IMG/VR virus record: IMGVR_UViG_3300041955_000186 | Location: 1-46,085 of that record | From: a virus | Reading direction: 5' to 3' (one strand) | Length of the DNA: 46,085 bases | In this document: one piece after another, positions 17,282 through 23,610 of the stretch | Numbering within the stretch: the stretch's first letter is position 1 | How the letters are laid out: each line of letters opens with the position of its first letter | Position numbers and translations under genes: made by a program | The notes under the pieces: generated by a model | What the model was told of the DNA's origin: nothing | What the model saw: only the letters and a program-made list of their open reading frames with translations | Databases searched by the model: none

Positions 17282-17292
17282 ACGGAGGAACG

Positions 17293-17802
17293 ATGTTCGA
17301 CCTGTTGGCTCAAATGGTAAGGATGATGCCGGCCGGGACTCCGGTCGCCGTGTACCTCTTGGTGGCCGTCGGCGGTAGCGCCGTCACCGCAGTTCCGTTC
17401 CTCATTTCCATGCGCGGCAAGGTCCTCGAGAAGCGTCGACGGGACACGTTGGTGGCCGCCACCATTCTCGGCGTCCACGGGGTCCAGGGAGTAGCCGACA
17501 GAGACGGCATGGACGAACGGCTCGAGCGCGTCGAGGGCAACGTCGACAAGATCACCAAGGAACTACACCCGAGCAACGGCAAGTCGTTGGCCGAGACCGT
17601 ACAGGCTACACATCAACTGGCGGCCGACGCGGCCGACCACTCTATCGGACTCGCGCAAGACCTCGCCGAGCAGAACAACGAGAACTCCGAACGATTCCGC
17701 CGACTCGAGGAGCATTTAGGAGTCCCTTGTCCGCCGACGTTTCGTAGTCGATTCGGCCGTGGACTGTTGGCGGCGGTGCAGGCTTACTACGACGGTGCTT
17801 GA
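17293..17802 (+). CDS. membrane-anchored coiled-coil protein (holin candidate)
   Basis: A 169-residue protein with a perfect ribosome site (ggaggaacg). One clear membrane segment at about residues 15-39 (VAVYLLVAVGGSAVTAVPFLI) is followed by a basic stop-transfer (RGKVLEKRRR). A long charged helical region then has coiled-coil character (DERLERVEGNVDKITKEL, NNENSERFRRLEEHLG). This layout matches small phage membrane proteins often called holins or holin-like in actinophages. A holin role is inferred from topology and from the neighbouring peptidase-like gene. Confidence 0.7.
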   Translation: MFDLLAQMVRMMPAGTPVAVYLLVAVGGSAVTAVPFLISMRGKVLEKRRRDTLVAATILGVHGVQGVADRDGMDERLERVEGNVDKITKELHPSNGKSLAETVQATHQLAADAADHSIGLAQDLAEQNNENSERFRRLEEHLGVPCPPTFRSRFGRGLLAAVQAYYDGA

Positions 17803-17812
17803 AGGGAGAACG

Positions 17813-18616
17813 ATGTACGAACTTAGGAAGGCCGGCAAGAGAGGCAAACTTCCGTCGACGCCGCCGGCGTGGACCATTAACGACTTCCTCGTCGCGCCGA
17901 TACCTCCGGCCATAATCCCGTTCGACTGGGCTACCAAGGTCACGGGCGGATTCCCTATGGCGTTGAACGACCAATGGGGAGACTGCACCATAGCCGGCGT
18001 GGTTCACCTGTTGCAGTTGATTTACGCGGTGGTCGGGCAGACGTTCGTCTACCCCGGCGACACGGCCGTCCTCGACACGTACTGTCAGCTTCTCGGCATA
18101 CAGCCGAGCCAGCTCAACGCTAACACGGATACCGGACTAGTCGAGACCGATGTTCTCAACGCTTGGATGACCGGCGACGGACTGTTCGGTACCAAGATCG
18201 TCGGATGGGCTCCGATCAAGGTGAACGACTGGCCGACGATGGAGAGTGCGTGCTACTCCTTCGGCGGCTTGTACCTCGGCGGCGACATTCCGCAAATATC
18301 CGAGACTCAGTTCGAAGAGCACAAGTGGTGGACGACCGTTCCGGGGAACAATCCGCCGATCGGCGGGCACTGCTTTACCGGTTCCGGGGCTGTAGCTCCT
18401 TCGCCGATGTACGTGTCCGGAGGGATCAAGACCGAGACTTGGGGAGCCGAGACCGGCTTTACGCGTAAGTGGTGGGCCGCGTACGGGACCAACTGTTACG
18501 TAGTGCTTCCGCAGTTGTTCCAACAGGTCGGACACGGCGCCTTAGCTTCGGTCGACACCGCCAAGCTCCAAACGGCTATAGCCGACTGGAACCAGCAGCA
18601 GGGCAAGAAGTCGTGA
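17813..18616 (+). CDS. cysteine-peptidase-like protein (lysin candidate)
   Basis: A 267-residue protein starting at ATG 17813 behind GAAGGGAGAA, which excludes an in-frame upstream extension inside the previous gene. LNDQWGDCTIAGVVH places Cys58 at the start of a helix, and PPIGGHCFTG supplies His186, followed by a TETWG strand; this is the order and spacing of papain-like (clan CA) peptidases. It may cleave peptidoglycan peptides during entry or lysis, or mature a tail protein. The pairing with the upstream membrane protein favours lysis (inference). Confidence 0.65.
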   Translation: MYELRKAGKRGKLPSTPPAWTINDFLVAPIPPAIIPFDWATKVTGGFPMALNDQWGDCTIAGVVHLLQLIYAVVGQTFVYPGDTAVLDTYCQLLGIQPSQLNANTDTGLVETDVLNAWMTGDGLFGTKIVGWAPIKVNDWPTMESACYSFGGLYLGGDIPQISETQFEEHKWWTTVPGNNPPIGGHCFTGSGAVAPSPMYVSGGIKTETWGAETGFTRKWWAAYGTNCYVVLPQLFQQVGHGALASVDTAKLQTAIADWNQQQGKKS

Positions 18617-18646
18617 TGCTTCGCCGGCGCGAGTAACGCCGGTTTG

Positions 18647-18670
18647 ACGTCCGCGTAGCGGCGCGGACGT
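18647..18670 (+). terminator. hairpin, possible first terminator of virion operon
   Basis: Perfect 9-bp stem ACGTCCGCG/CGCGGACGT with a 6-base loop, 31 bases after the last virion gene and followed by only TTTC. The short T-run makes it a weak intrinsic terminator at best, but its position at the operon end fits. Confidence 0.5.
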
Positions 18671-18679
18671 TTCAACAGG

Positions 18680-18755
18680 GGAGTGCCCGTCCGGTGGACG
18701 GGTGGGTGACCGGGTTAGCTACCGACCTCCGTGAGGTTCGACTCCTCCGCTCTCC
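18680..18755 (+). tRNA. tRNA-like cloverleaf, probably degenerate
   Basis: The acceptor-like GGAGTGC/GCTCTCC pairs 6 of 7. A TTCGACT T-loop sits on a 4-bp stem at 18733-18747. The D-region is a strong GTCC/GGAC hairpin with a very short loop. The middle arm GGTGGGTG/TACCGACC closes an 11-base loop instead of 7, so no reliable anticodon can be read. Either a decayed tRNA, a tRNA mimic or chance structure. Confidence 0.3.
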
Positions 18756-18895
18756 GCTAAGGACCACCGTCTAACCACGGGCACGATAGCGCCCTGGTGC
18801 GTTGGGTGGTGCCGCGCACGTAGTCGGAGCGTGAAGGCATACACGCTCGAGTGTGGGAGGTGGTCCGTCAGTCTGAACTCCCGCGCGGACGTAAC

Positions 18896-18955
18896 GGCCC
18901 GCACGTACCGGATCGACCTCCCGTCCGGTAACGTGCGGGCCGTTTGAGTTGTTTG
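18896..18955. terminator. strong intrinsic terminator between convergent operons
   Basis: 11-bp stem GGCCCGCACGT (18896-18906) / ACGTGCGGGCC (18931-18941), extended by an inner ACCGG/CCGGT pairing with one bulged A, then GTTTGAGTTGTTTG. The T-rich side serves rightward transcription; the stem itself is symmetric and may also hinder transcription from the left-going operon. Confidence 0.75.
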
Positions 18956-18977
18956 GGGTAGAGGAACGTGCTCCTTC

Positions 18978-19127
18978 CTAGTAGTTGAACGATCCGTCTT
19001 CGATTCCGTGGCGCAGTTGCTTCTTGTCTTCGTCGGACTGCTTCCGATAGTCGTCGGCGAAGTACGACAACGTCAGATAGCCAAAGAAGCTCCGTAGCTG
19101 CGCTAGGATGTTCTTGACTTCACCCAT
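18978..19127 (-). CDS. 49-residue hypothetical protein
   Basis: Small gene with a near-perfect ribosome site (aaaggagattaATG) just after the Vsr gene stop. The protein begins MGEVKNILAQLRSFFGYLTL and ends with an acidic/basic DEDKKQLRHGIEDGSFNY stretch. It is the last gene of the short leftward operon, immediately before the terminator region. No family recognised; a single amphipathic or membrane-peripheral helix is likely. Confidence 0.65.
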   Translation of the reverse strand: MGEVKNILAQLRSFFGYLTLSYFADDYRKQSDEDKKQLRHGIEDGSFNY

Positions 19128-19137
19128 TAATCTCCTT

Positions 19138-19599
19138 TCACTCTACACTTTCCTTCCACAGCCGAGCACGAACCGTGTCGGCTACGCGTTGTGCAGCTTC
19201 GATCGGGTCGTCGTGCTCCCATACGCGTACGGGAATCCACCCTTCGCGTCGGAGTCTCGAGTCGGTGTCGACGTCTCGCATGGCGTTGCCGGACAGCTTG
19301 GCGACCCACCAAGGTCGATTACGGCCCGTCGGCCGGCAGTGTCTAGGGCAGCCGTGCCAGTAGCACCCGTCCACGAACACGGCGATACGCGCCCTCGAGA
19401 AGACCATGTCGGCACGCCGCCGAACGCCGGGCAGGGGGAGCGAGGCGTCGACGGCGTACCGAAGTCCGAGGCGCCACACTGCTCGACGGACGGCAAGCTC
19501 CGGAGCCGTGTCGCGTCTCGATTGAACTTGAAAGCGTCGGCGGTACAAAGGAGACACGGCGGCCGGCGCCGGCGCTATGGCGAATCCGGTAGAGGTCAC
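19138..19599 (-). CDS. vsr: Vsr-family (very short patch repair) endonuclease
   Basis: A 153-residue protein; GTG at 19599 chosen for the GTGA overlap with the upstream gene and because it gives the normal Vsr length. Hallmarks: the SRRDTAPELAVRRAVWRLGL helix, RRRADMVFSRARIAVFVDGC with catalytic Asp64, WHGCPRHC with His82 and the zinc-binding Cys/His set, KLSGNAMRDVDTDSRLRREG and VRVWEHD. Vsr enzymes nick at T:G mismatches arising from deamination of 5-methylcytosine. No C5-cytosine methyltransferase is visible in the window, so it may act with a host enzyme or as a nicking restriction-type nuclease. Confidence 0.92.
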   Translation of the reverse strand: MTSTGFAIAPAPAAVSPLYRRRFQVQSRRDTAPELAVRRAVWRLGLRYAVDASLPLPGVRRRADMVFSRARIAVFVDGCYWHGCPRHCRPTGRNRPWWVAKLSGNAMRDVDTDSRLRREGWIPVRVWEHDDPIEAAQRVADTVRARLWKESVE

Positions 19600-19802
19600 C
19601 ACTTCACCAAGCTTCCTCCGTAGTCGAGAGTCCAGTCCGGCATAGTGGTATCGACGTGAACACCGAGGCGCCTTAGCTCTTCGTAGGCGTAAGTCTCGGC
19701 GTCTCGTGACCTCCACCACGGATCGCGTAGCCACCGTCGGAAGAGCTGTCGACGTGTGAGCGTCGGCGAGTAGCGCATTCGTGTCTTGAATACGTACGGC
19801 AT
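19596..19802 (-). CDS. 68-residue hypothetical protein
   Basis: Starts at an ATG two bases after the upstream stop and ends overlapping the Vsr start by GTGA, so the two are translationally coupled. Basic aromatic N-terminus (RRQLFRRWLRDPWW) followed by DAETYAYEELRRLGVHVDTT and DWTLDYGGSLVKW. No family recognised. The tight coupling suggests a partner or regulator of Vsr (inference). Confidence 0.7.
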   Translation of the reverse strand: MPYVFKTRMRYSPTLTRRQLFRRWLRDPWWRSRDAETYAYEELRRLGVHVDTTMPDWTLDYGGSLVKW

Positions 19803-19804
19803 GG

Positions 19805-19999
19805 TTACGCCGCCGCCCGCTGCGCGGCTCGAGCTACGCGTCCGGCCTTGCCGTGCTGGTCCTTGTTGGCGTTCTCCTTCTCCACGCCGACGTAGTCTTT
19901 CATGCGAACTTTGGCGCTGGTCATGCCACGGGCTCGCAGCCGATCTCCGTAGTTGCTCTGTCCGCGGCTCTCGTGCTTGGTGTTGTGCTTCTTGCTCAT
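19805..19999 (-). CDS. 64-residue highly charged protein
   Basis: Strong ribosome site (aaaggagaacgggct) and ATGA overlap with the upstream stop. Lys/Arg/Asn/Gln-rich throughout (MSKKHNTKHESRGQSNYG, then KAGRVARAAQRAAA). Probably disordered with an amphipathic C-terminal helix. Function unknown. Confidence 0.65.
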   Translation of the reverse strand: MSKKHNTKHESRGQSNYGDRLRARGMTSAKVRMKDYVGVEKENANKDQHGKAGRVARAAQRAAA

Positions 20000-20220
20000 A
20001 GCCCGTTCTCCTTTACTTCGTGGAGATAGCTCTCCGCTTCGTCGACTAGTTGCTCGCTCTGACAGGTCACGGTCAACGCGGCTGCTTGCTCGGCCCAGTT
20101 CAGAGTCCAGCTAAGACCTTGTCCGGGGTGAACGTGAGGCTGGATGTGATCTCCCTGGTGTTCGTGTTCGACCGTCGTCTCGACTGCGTCGTCGCTTACT
20201 CGTAGGTGTACGTGTCGCAT
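19996..20220 (-). CDS. 74-residue hypothetical protein
   Basis: GGAGGAATCCGGGGGA precedes the ATG. The N-terminal half has several His residues in a beta-like pattern (HVHLRVSDDAVETTVEHEHQ, DHIQPHVHPGQ), suggesting metal or ligand binding; the C-terminal half is helical (EQLVDEAESYLHEVKE). No family recognised. Confidence 0.7.
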   Translation of the reverse strand: MRHVHLRVSDDAVETTVEHEHQGDHIQPHVHPGQGLSWTLNWAEQAAALTVTCQSEQLVDEAESYLHEVKENGL

Positions 20221-20242
20221 TCCCCCGGATTCCTCCTTTCCG

Positions 20243-20422
20243 CTATCGCTTCTTGGCCTTTCGAATCGTGTCCCAAGTGAGCGGCTCTTGAGCTAGGTAC
20301 TCGGCTCGAGTGGCCGACACAGCCGGAACGGTACGGCACAGGCCGCATCGGCCCATGCGTCCGACCGTCTCCGGTCTTAGCTCGCACTTGTGGACTCGAC
20401 AGCACTTCACATAGTAGAACAT
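20243..20422 (-). CDS. 59-residue Cys-rich putative zinc ribbon
   Basis: ATG at 20422 chosen with the GCGAGG ribosome-like sequence upstream. YVKCCRVHKCELRPETVG and RCGLCRTVPAVS supply two Cys pairs about 25 residues apart, as in small treble-clef or ribbon proteins. The tail LTWDTIRKAKKR is basic. Likely a nucleic-acid or protein adaptor (inference). Confidence 0.65.
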   Translation of the reverse strand: MFYYVKCCRVHKCELRPETVGRMGRCGLCRTVPAVSATRAEYLAQEPLTWDTIRKAKKR

Positions 20423-20424
20423 GA

Positions 20425-21000
20425 CTACCTCGCCCCGAATCGAATCGGCATGAGAATTCCGCAAAGTATCCATCTCTTGGCCATGCTCGCACGCTGCTTG
20501 ACCAACAGTGGCCGCCACACGGTCACGGGCTGGTTTCGTTTGGAGCCTTTGACGGCAGTTATGCGTCGGTTCGGGTTGTCGGACAACATGTCCAGGTATC
20601 CGGGGTCGAGCTCTTCGATTACTCCGCTAGGCCGACGGTACAGAGGAGCGGCGACTCCGTCTCCGGTGCGTCCGTATACTTCGGAGCCGTTCAGTAGGAC
20701 GCGTTCGAGGTCGACCGCCTGCTCGAAGTCGACCAGGTCTTCCAGGACGACCTTGGCTATCGAGGGAGGAGTGCCCTCTCCTTCGGCGACCGCCGGGGTC
20801 TTGTCGTTGTTCCCGGTCCACCACACGCCGTCGTGTGGGTCGTCCGGCCACAAGGCCGCCAGTCCGTTGCTCAACGGCTGCGCCCAGTATCTGTTGGTTA
20901 CCCAAGTCTCGCCGCGTACGTCGGATGTGAACAGTTGCCGGCTCCCGCCAATAGCCTTACGCAGTGCGTGCGCCTTTTTGTTGTTGGCTCCGATTCTCAC
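20425..21000 (-). CDS. 191-residue hypothetical protein
   Basis: GTG at 21000 is preferred because of the consensus GGGGAGGAATA upstream; a GTG at 21039 that overlaps the DUF3560 stop is the alternative and would add 13 residues. RIGANNKKAHALRKAIGGS, then a Trp-rich segment (ETWVTNRYW, WPDDPHDGVWWTGN), LVDFEQAVDLERVLLNGSE and YLDMLSDNPNRRITAV. No known family seen. A soluble alpha/beta protein. Confidence 0.75.
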   Translation of the reverse strand: MRIGANNKKAHALRKAIGGSRQLFTSDVRGETWVTNRYWAQPLSNGLAALWPDDPHDGVWWTGNNDKTPAVAEGEGTPPSIAKVVLEDLVDFEQAVDLERVLLNGSEVYGRTGDGVAAPLYRRPSGVIEELDPGYLDMLSDNPNRRITAVKGSKRNQPVTVWRPLLVKQRASMAKRWILCGILMPIRFGAR

Positions 21001-21035
21001 TATTCCTCCCCGTTTAAGAACGCGGTTACTTCGTC

Positions 21036-21578
21036 TCACCGTGTCCTAACTTCTTCGATCATTTGTCGGTCGGCTTCGTCTCGAGCTACCGCAGTGTCCC
21101 ACAGATTTCGGTCGCGGTGCTCTTCGACCTTCTTTTGAATCAACGCGACCAATGTCGCAGGGTCTAGCGCGTCGACGGCTATGAACAGCGACAGCCGCTG
21201 GTCTATGTCGCGGGTCTTGACCTTGTCGCGCTCGGCCTCGAGATCGGCTATCCGTTCCTCGAGTCGCTCGACGACGTCCGGGTCGTCCGAGTAAATGGCG
21301 TGCTCGGCGGCCGCTTCGATGTTGTCGGCTCTCGAGCGCATCGACTCGGCCTTGCGGGAGTGCTCTACGACCTTGTCCATGTTCGACGCGATCCGGGAGC
21401 GGTAACGGCGGTCTCGGCCTTCGGAGTGGTGGCCGACTAGGATCGGCTGTCCGAAGAGAATCGCGTCGGCCATGCGACTCGCGGTCTCGTGGGCGGCTTC
21501 GGCCTTGGACTCGCGTCCCTCGGCCCAACCGCGCAACCTCTCGGCCTTGGCTAGACGGCGTTCCCGGTAGGTAGCCAC
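21036..21578 (-). CDS. DUF3560-domain protein
   Basis: A 180-residue protein starting at GTG 21578. RRLAKAERLRGWAEGRESKAEAAHETA, ILVGHHSEGRDRRYRSRI and MDKVVEHSRKAESMRSRADN are the signature blocks of DUF3560, a plasmid- and phage-borne family of unknown function rich in long helices. Here it is followed by a coiled-coil region (DPDVVERLEERIADLEAE). It sits near the promoter end of the small leftward operon. Whether it has an enzymatic role is not known. Confidence 0.85.
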   Translation of the reverse strand: MATYRERRLAKAERLRGWAEGRESKAEAAHETASRMADAILFGQPILVGHHSEGRDRRYRSRIASNMDKVVEHSRKAESMRSRADNIEAAAEHAIYSDDPDVVERLEERIADLEAERDKVKTRDIDQRLSLFIAVDALDPATLVALIQKKVEEHRDRNLWDTAVARDEADRQMIEEVRTR

Positions 21579-21579
21579 T

Positions 21580-21720
21580 TCACTGCCTCGGCTCTCGCGG
21601 GTCCCGGCCGGGGTCCCGCTCGAACGGTGACCGAGGGCTCGGAAGGGTCGCCGGAGGGTCGAACCGACGGTCCGTCGACTCGAACTCCTCTTCGTCCCTG
21701 TCTCGCTCCCCCGTTGTCAT
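21580..21720 (-). CDS. 46-residue acidic/basic leader protein
   Basis: First gene of the short leftward operon. The ATG at 21720 is proposed; a GTG-type extension upstream would run into the attachment/promoter region. The protein is dominated by Asp, Glu, Arg and Pro (MTTGERDRDEEEFESTDRRF, later FERDPGRDPREP) and is likely disordered. No SD is visible, so translation may be leaderless from a start at or just before the ATG. Confidence 0.5.
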   Translation of the reverse strand: MTTGERDRDEEEFESTDRRFDPPATLPSPRSPFERDPGRDPREPRQ

Positions 21721-21994
21721 ACCAGTGTTATCGGCACTTGGGGTCTCGAACTTGAGCCCAAAGGGCCGGAATCTTAGCAGGTTGAGCAGGTTTCTTGAGG
21801 GTATTCGATCGACTACCGAACCCGGCCGTAGCCGATCCTTTACCATGGCCGACCGTTGTTCAATTGCCTTTACTAGACCCCGTGGCTACACTTCCGCCCT
21901 CGGCAACGGGACGCCAGGGGCCGGAGCCGACGGACCGGACGTAAGACCCGCTTCCCCCGGACGGGCACTCGGCCGCCGGCCGGCTCCAGGCGTT

Positions 21995-22019
21995 GTCAGG
22001 GGATTGTAAGTCCCCTGAC
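21995..22019. repeat. 9-bp perfect inverted repeat overlapping the integrase -35
   Basis: GTCAGGGGA, loop TTGTAAG, TCCCCTGAC. The stem ends inside the proposed -35 CTGACG of the integrase promoter, so it could be an operator. The 7-base loop with T at position 2, GTA at 3-5 and a purine after it also looks like a tRNA-Tyr anticodon arm, which would suit a tRNA-derived attP core. Both readings are open. Confidence 0.55.
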
Positions 22020-22042
22020 GCTCCCTCGAATCGTGGTAGACT
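22015..22042 (+). promoter_or_regulatory. integrase promoter, leaderless
   Basis: CTGACG (22015-22020), 16-base spacer, TAGACT (22037-22042), then only five bases to the ATG. The -10 matches the actinobacterial consensus TANNNT, and the short distance implies transcription starts at or next to the A of the start codon. Confidence 0.6.
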
Positions 22043-22047
22043 GGTGT

Positions 22048-22959
22048 ATGACACTGGGCGAAGTTCTCGACGCCTGGCTCGAGGCCGCGCGGCCGCGCCG
22101 CTCGGCGTCGACCGTTCAGGGCTACATATACAAGGTGAAGCGGATCAAGGCCGGGCTGGACGCGAGCCGTCCGGTCGACGACCTGACGGCCCTAGACCTA
22201 GATCGGTTTTACGCCGCCCTGCTCGAGGAGGGCTTGGCGCCGGCCACGGTCCGTCAGGTCCACGCGATCTTGTCGGCCGCGCTCCACCAGGCCGAGAAGT
22301 GGGAGCTGGTCCGGCGCAACGTCGCCCGACTGGCGAGCCCGCCGCCCCTGGACCGACCTAGGCTCCCGGTGCCGACCAAGGCCGAGGTCCGCGAGCTGAT
22401 CCGAACCGTCCGAGCCGACTCATACTTAGCGGTCGCGGTAACACTGGCCGCGGCCACCGGAGCTAGGCGCGGCGAGCTGTGCGCCCTCACGTGGAACGAC
22501 GTCGACTGGGACGGGTCGGCCGTGACGGTATCCAAGGCCGTGCAGCTCTCCAAGGGTCACAGGACGGTCGGATCGACCAAGACCCACCGCTCCCGACGCG
22601 TGGCTCTCGACGCCACGACCCTCGGCGCCCTTCGTGCTTGGCGGTTCGCGTGCGGAGATCCGCCGGCGGTGTTCTACGTGTTGGGCGGCCTGGCGCCGAT
22701 GCACCCGGACGCTCTCTCGAGGGACTTCCGAAAGCTGTGCGGTGGTCGGTGGCGCTTTCACGACCTCCGGCACTTCTCGGTTACCGAGTTGGTAGCCGCC
22801 GGCGTCGACGTCAGGACGGTCGCCGAGCGCGTCGGCCACGCCCGAGCGACCATGACCCTCGACCGATACGCGCACGCGCTACCCGAGCGAGACCGCGAAG
22901 CCGCAGACGTGCTCGAGTCCGTCTTGACGTCCGATACCAACCGCGTCCCGGAATCGTAA
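22048..22959 (+). CDS. int: tyrosine recombinase (integrase)
   Basis: A 303-residue enzyme for site-specific integration. ATG 22048 fits the promoter and the SAM-like N-terminal core-binding domain (LGEVLDAWLEAARPRRSAST). The catalytic set is complete: Arg140 (TGARRGEL), Lys178 (STKTHRSRRVAL), His238 and Arg241 (FHDLRHFSVTEL), His264 (ERVGHARATMT) and nucleophile Tyr274 (LDRYAH). It stands alone on the + strand between two leftward operons. No excisionase was recognised. Its presence indicates a temperate phage. Confidence 0.95.
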   Translation: MTLGEVLDAWLEAARPRRSASTVQGYIYKVKRIKAGLDASRPVDDLTALDLDRFYAALLEEGLAPATVRQVHAILSAALHQAEKWELVRRNVARLASPPPLDRPRLPVPTKAEVRELIRTVRADSYLAVAVTLAAATGARRGELCALTWNDVDWDGSAVTVSKAVQLSKGHRTVGSTKTHRSRRVALDATTLGALRAWRFACGDPPAVFYVLGGLAPMHPDALSRDFRKLCGGRWRFHDLRHFSVTELVAAGVDVRTVAERVGHARATMTLDRYAHALPERDREAADVLESVLTSDTNRVPES

Positions 22960-23001
22960 CTACCTGAAACGAACGCCACGGTCTGTCGAACAGAGTTCGA
23001 C

Positions 23002-23163
23002 TCACTTGTGCTCTCCGAAACGGTAACTCTCACACTCGCAGCCGTCGGCCTCGCACTCTTCCACGAGGATAGCTCCGCCGGGAAGCCACGACAGGTAATG
23101 TTCGACTGCCGCGTCTCCACAGTGACACGCCGGCCACAAGTGAACGTCAACGGGAAGCGGCAC
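23002..23163 (-). CDS. 53-residue Cys-rich protein
   Basis: GTG at 23163 overlaps the upstream gene by 17 bases. Six Cys in pairs (PACHCGD, EECEADGCECES) plus His suggest a small zinc-binding domain. The same frame stays open upstream with another plausible Cys pair (CSERCGGIWDTN) but has no start codon there, so either the true start was lost or an indel separates it from the preceding gene. Last gene of the long leftward operon, 42 bases from the convergent integrase gene. Confidence 0.55.
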   Translation of the reverse strand: MPLPVDVHLWPACHCGDAAVEHYLSWLPGGAILVEECEADGCECESYRFGEHK

Positions 23164-23404
23164 GTTCGTATCCCATATTCCGCCACAACGCTCGGAGCAT
23201 CAACTCGTCGAGGTCCGGCCACGGTCTCCACGGGTCGAGGATTCCGTGCGGCTTGACCCACGACGTCGGCACGGACACGGAAATACAGCCGGCTATCGTG
23301 GTGACTCCCGGCCGAGGATCTCCAACCGTCCACCACACGCGTCCGAAGTTTTCGAACACCGAGTCGGGTAAGATTCGGTCGGCCAACGCGCGCCACAGTT
23401 TCAT
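23147..23404 (-). CDS. 85-residue hypothetical protein
   Basis: The ATG overlaps the upstream frame's TGA (ATGA). Trp-rich (RVWWTVGDPRPGVTT, ILDPWRPWPDLDEL), ending LRALWRNMGYERAASR. No family recognised. It may continue functionally into the Cys-rich frame that follows if a frameshift has occurred near 23180. Confidence 0.6.
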   Translation of the reverse strand: MKLWRALADRILPDSVFENFGRVWWTVGDPRPGVTTIAGCISVSVPTSWVKPHGILDPWRPWPDLDELMLRALWRNMGYERAASR

Positions 23405-23610
23405 TTACGGTGTCCCATTACGATCACTTTCGGAGTTAGAAGTTCCTTCGCCCCACCGTTGGCCGCAGTGGCATTCGTGTGGCTGAGCCGATTCCCCAAT
23501 GCGCGTCGGGCATCAACGCCACGTAGCCGTCCACGAAGGGAAGGCGTCCGGTGCGCTCGGCTTGCAGCCGCGCGGAAACTCTTCTCGTAGTCTGGGATGT
23601 TGGCGTTCAC
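23401..23610 (-). pseudogene. rtcB-like gene remnant (frame-disrupted)
   Basis: The frame starting at GTG 23610 (GTGA-coupled to the methyltransferase) reads NANIPDYEKSFRA, then the +1 neighbouring frame reads QAERTGRLPFVDGY directly followed by VALMPDAHWGIG at about 23487-23560. That is the N-terminal signature of the RNA ligase RtcB. A third frame then gives a Cys/His-rich tail (HECHCGQRWGEG) ending in TAA next to the following ATG. No RtcB catalytic core (400 or more residues) follows. I read it as a decayed or recombined rtcB 5' fragment; a functional 69-residue product of the first frame cannot be excluded. Confidence 0.6.

Larger units (their letters stand above)
18617..18977. other. 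structured intergenic region at end of virion operon
   Basis: A 361-base stretch without a convincing gene. It holds a hairpin at 18647-18670, a tRNA-like fold at 18680-18755, an AGCGTG/CACGCT hairpin near 18828-18848 and a long terminator-like stem at 18896-18941. It separates the rightward virion operon from the convergent leftward operon ending at 18978. Confidence 0.7.
21721..22047. promoter_or_regulatory. divergent promoter and probable attP region
   Basis: A 327-base gap between the leftward small operon and the integrase gene. It holds a 9-bp tandem repeat (two copies of AGCAGGTT at about 21777-21793, candidate integrase arm sites), GC-rich sequence, a 25-base inverted repeat at 21995-22019 and promoter elements facing both ways. 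Attachment sites of integrating phages usually lie beside the integrase gene, so this is the best attP candidate (inference). Confidence 0.5.

Noticed and set aside
18820-18890. A second tRNA around the AGCGTG/CACGCT hairpin
   Set aside because: The loop is eight bases and no T-arm or acceptor pairing surrounds it.
19805-21720. A phage repressor or excisionase in the small leftward operon
   Set aside because: None of the small proteins shows a recognisable helix-turn-helix or excisionase motif; assigning one would rest on position only.
22758-23396. A 212-residue minus-strand frame across the integrase end
   Set aside because: Low-complexity Arg/Ser/Thr composition, antisense to the integrase catalytic region, while two shorter coupled genes explain the left-going strand.
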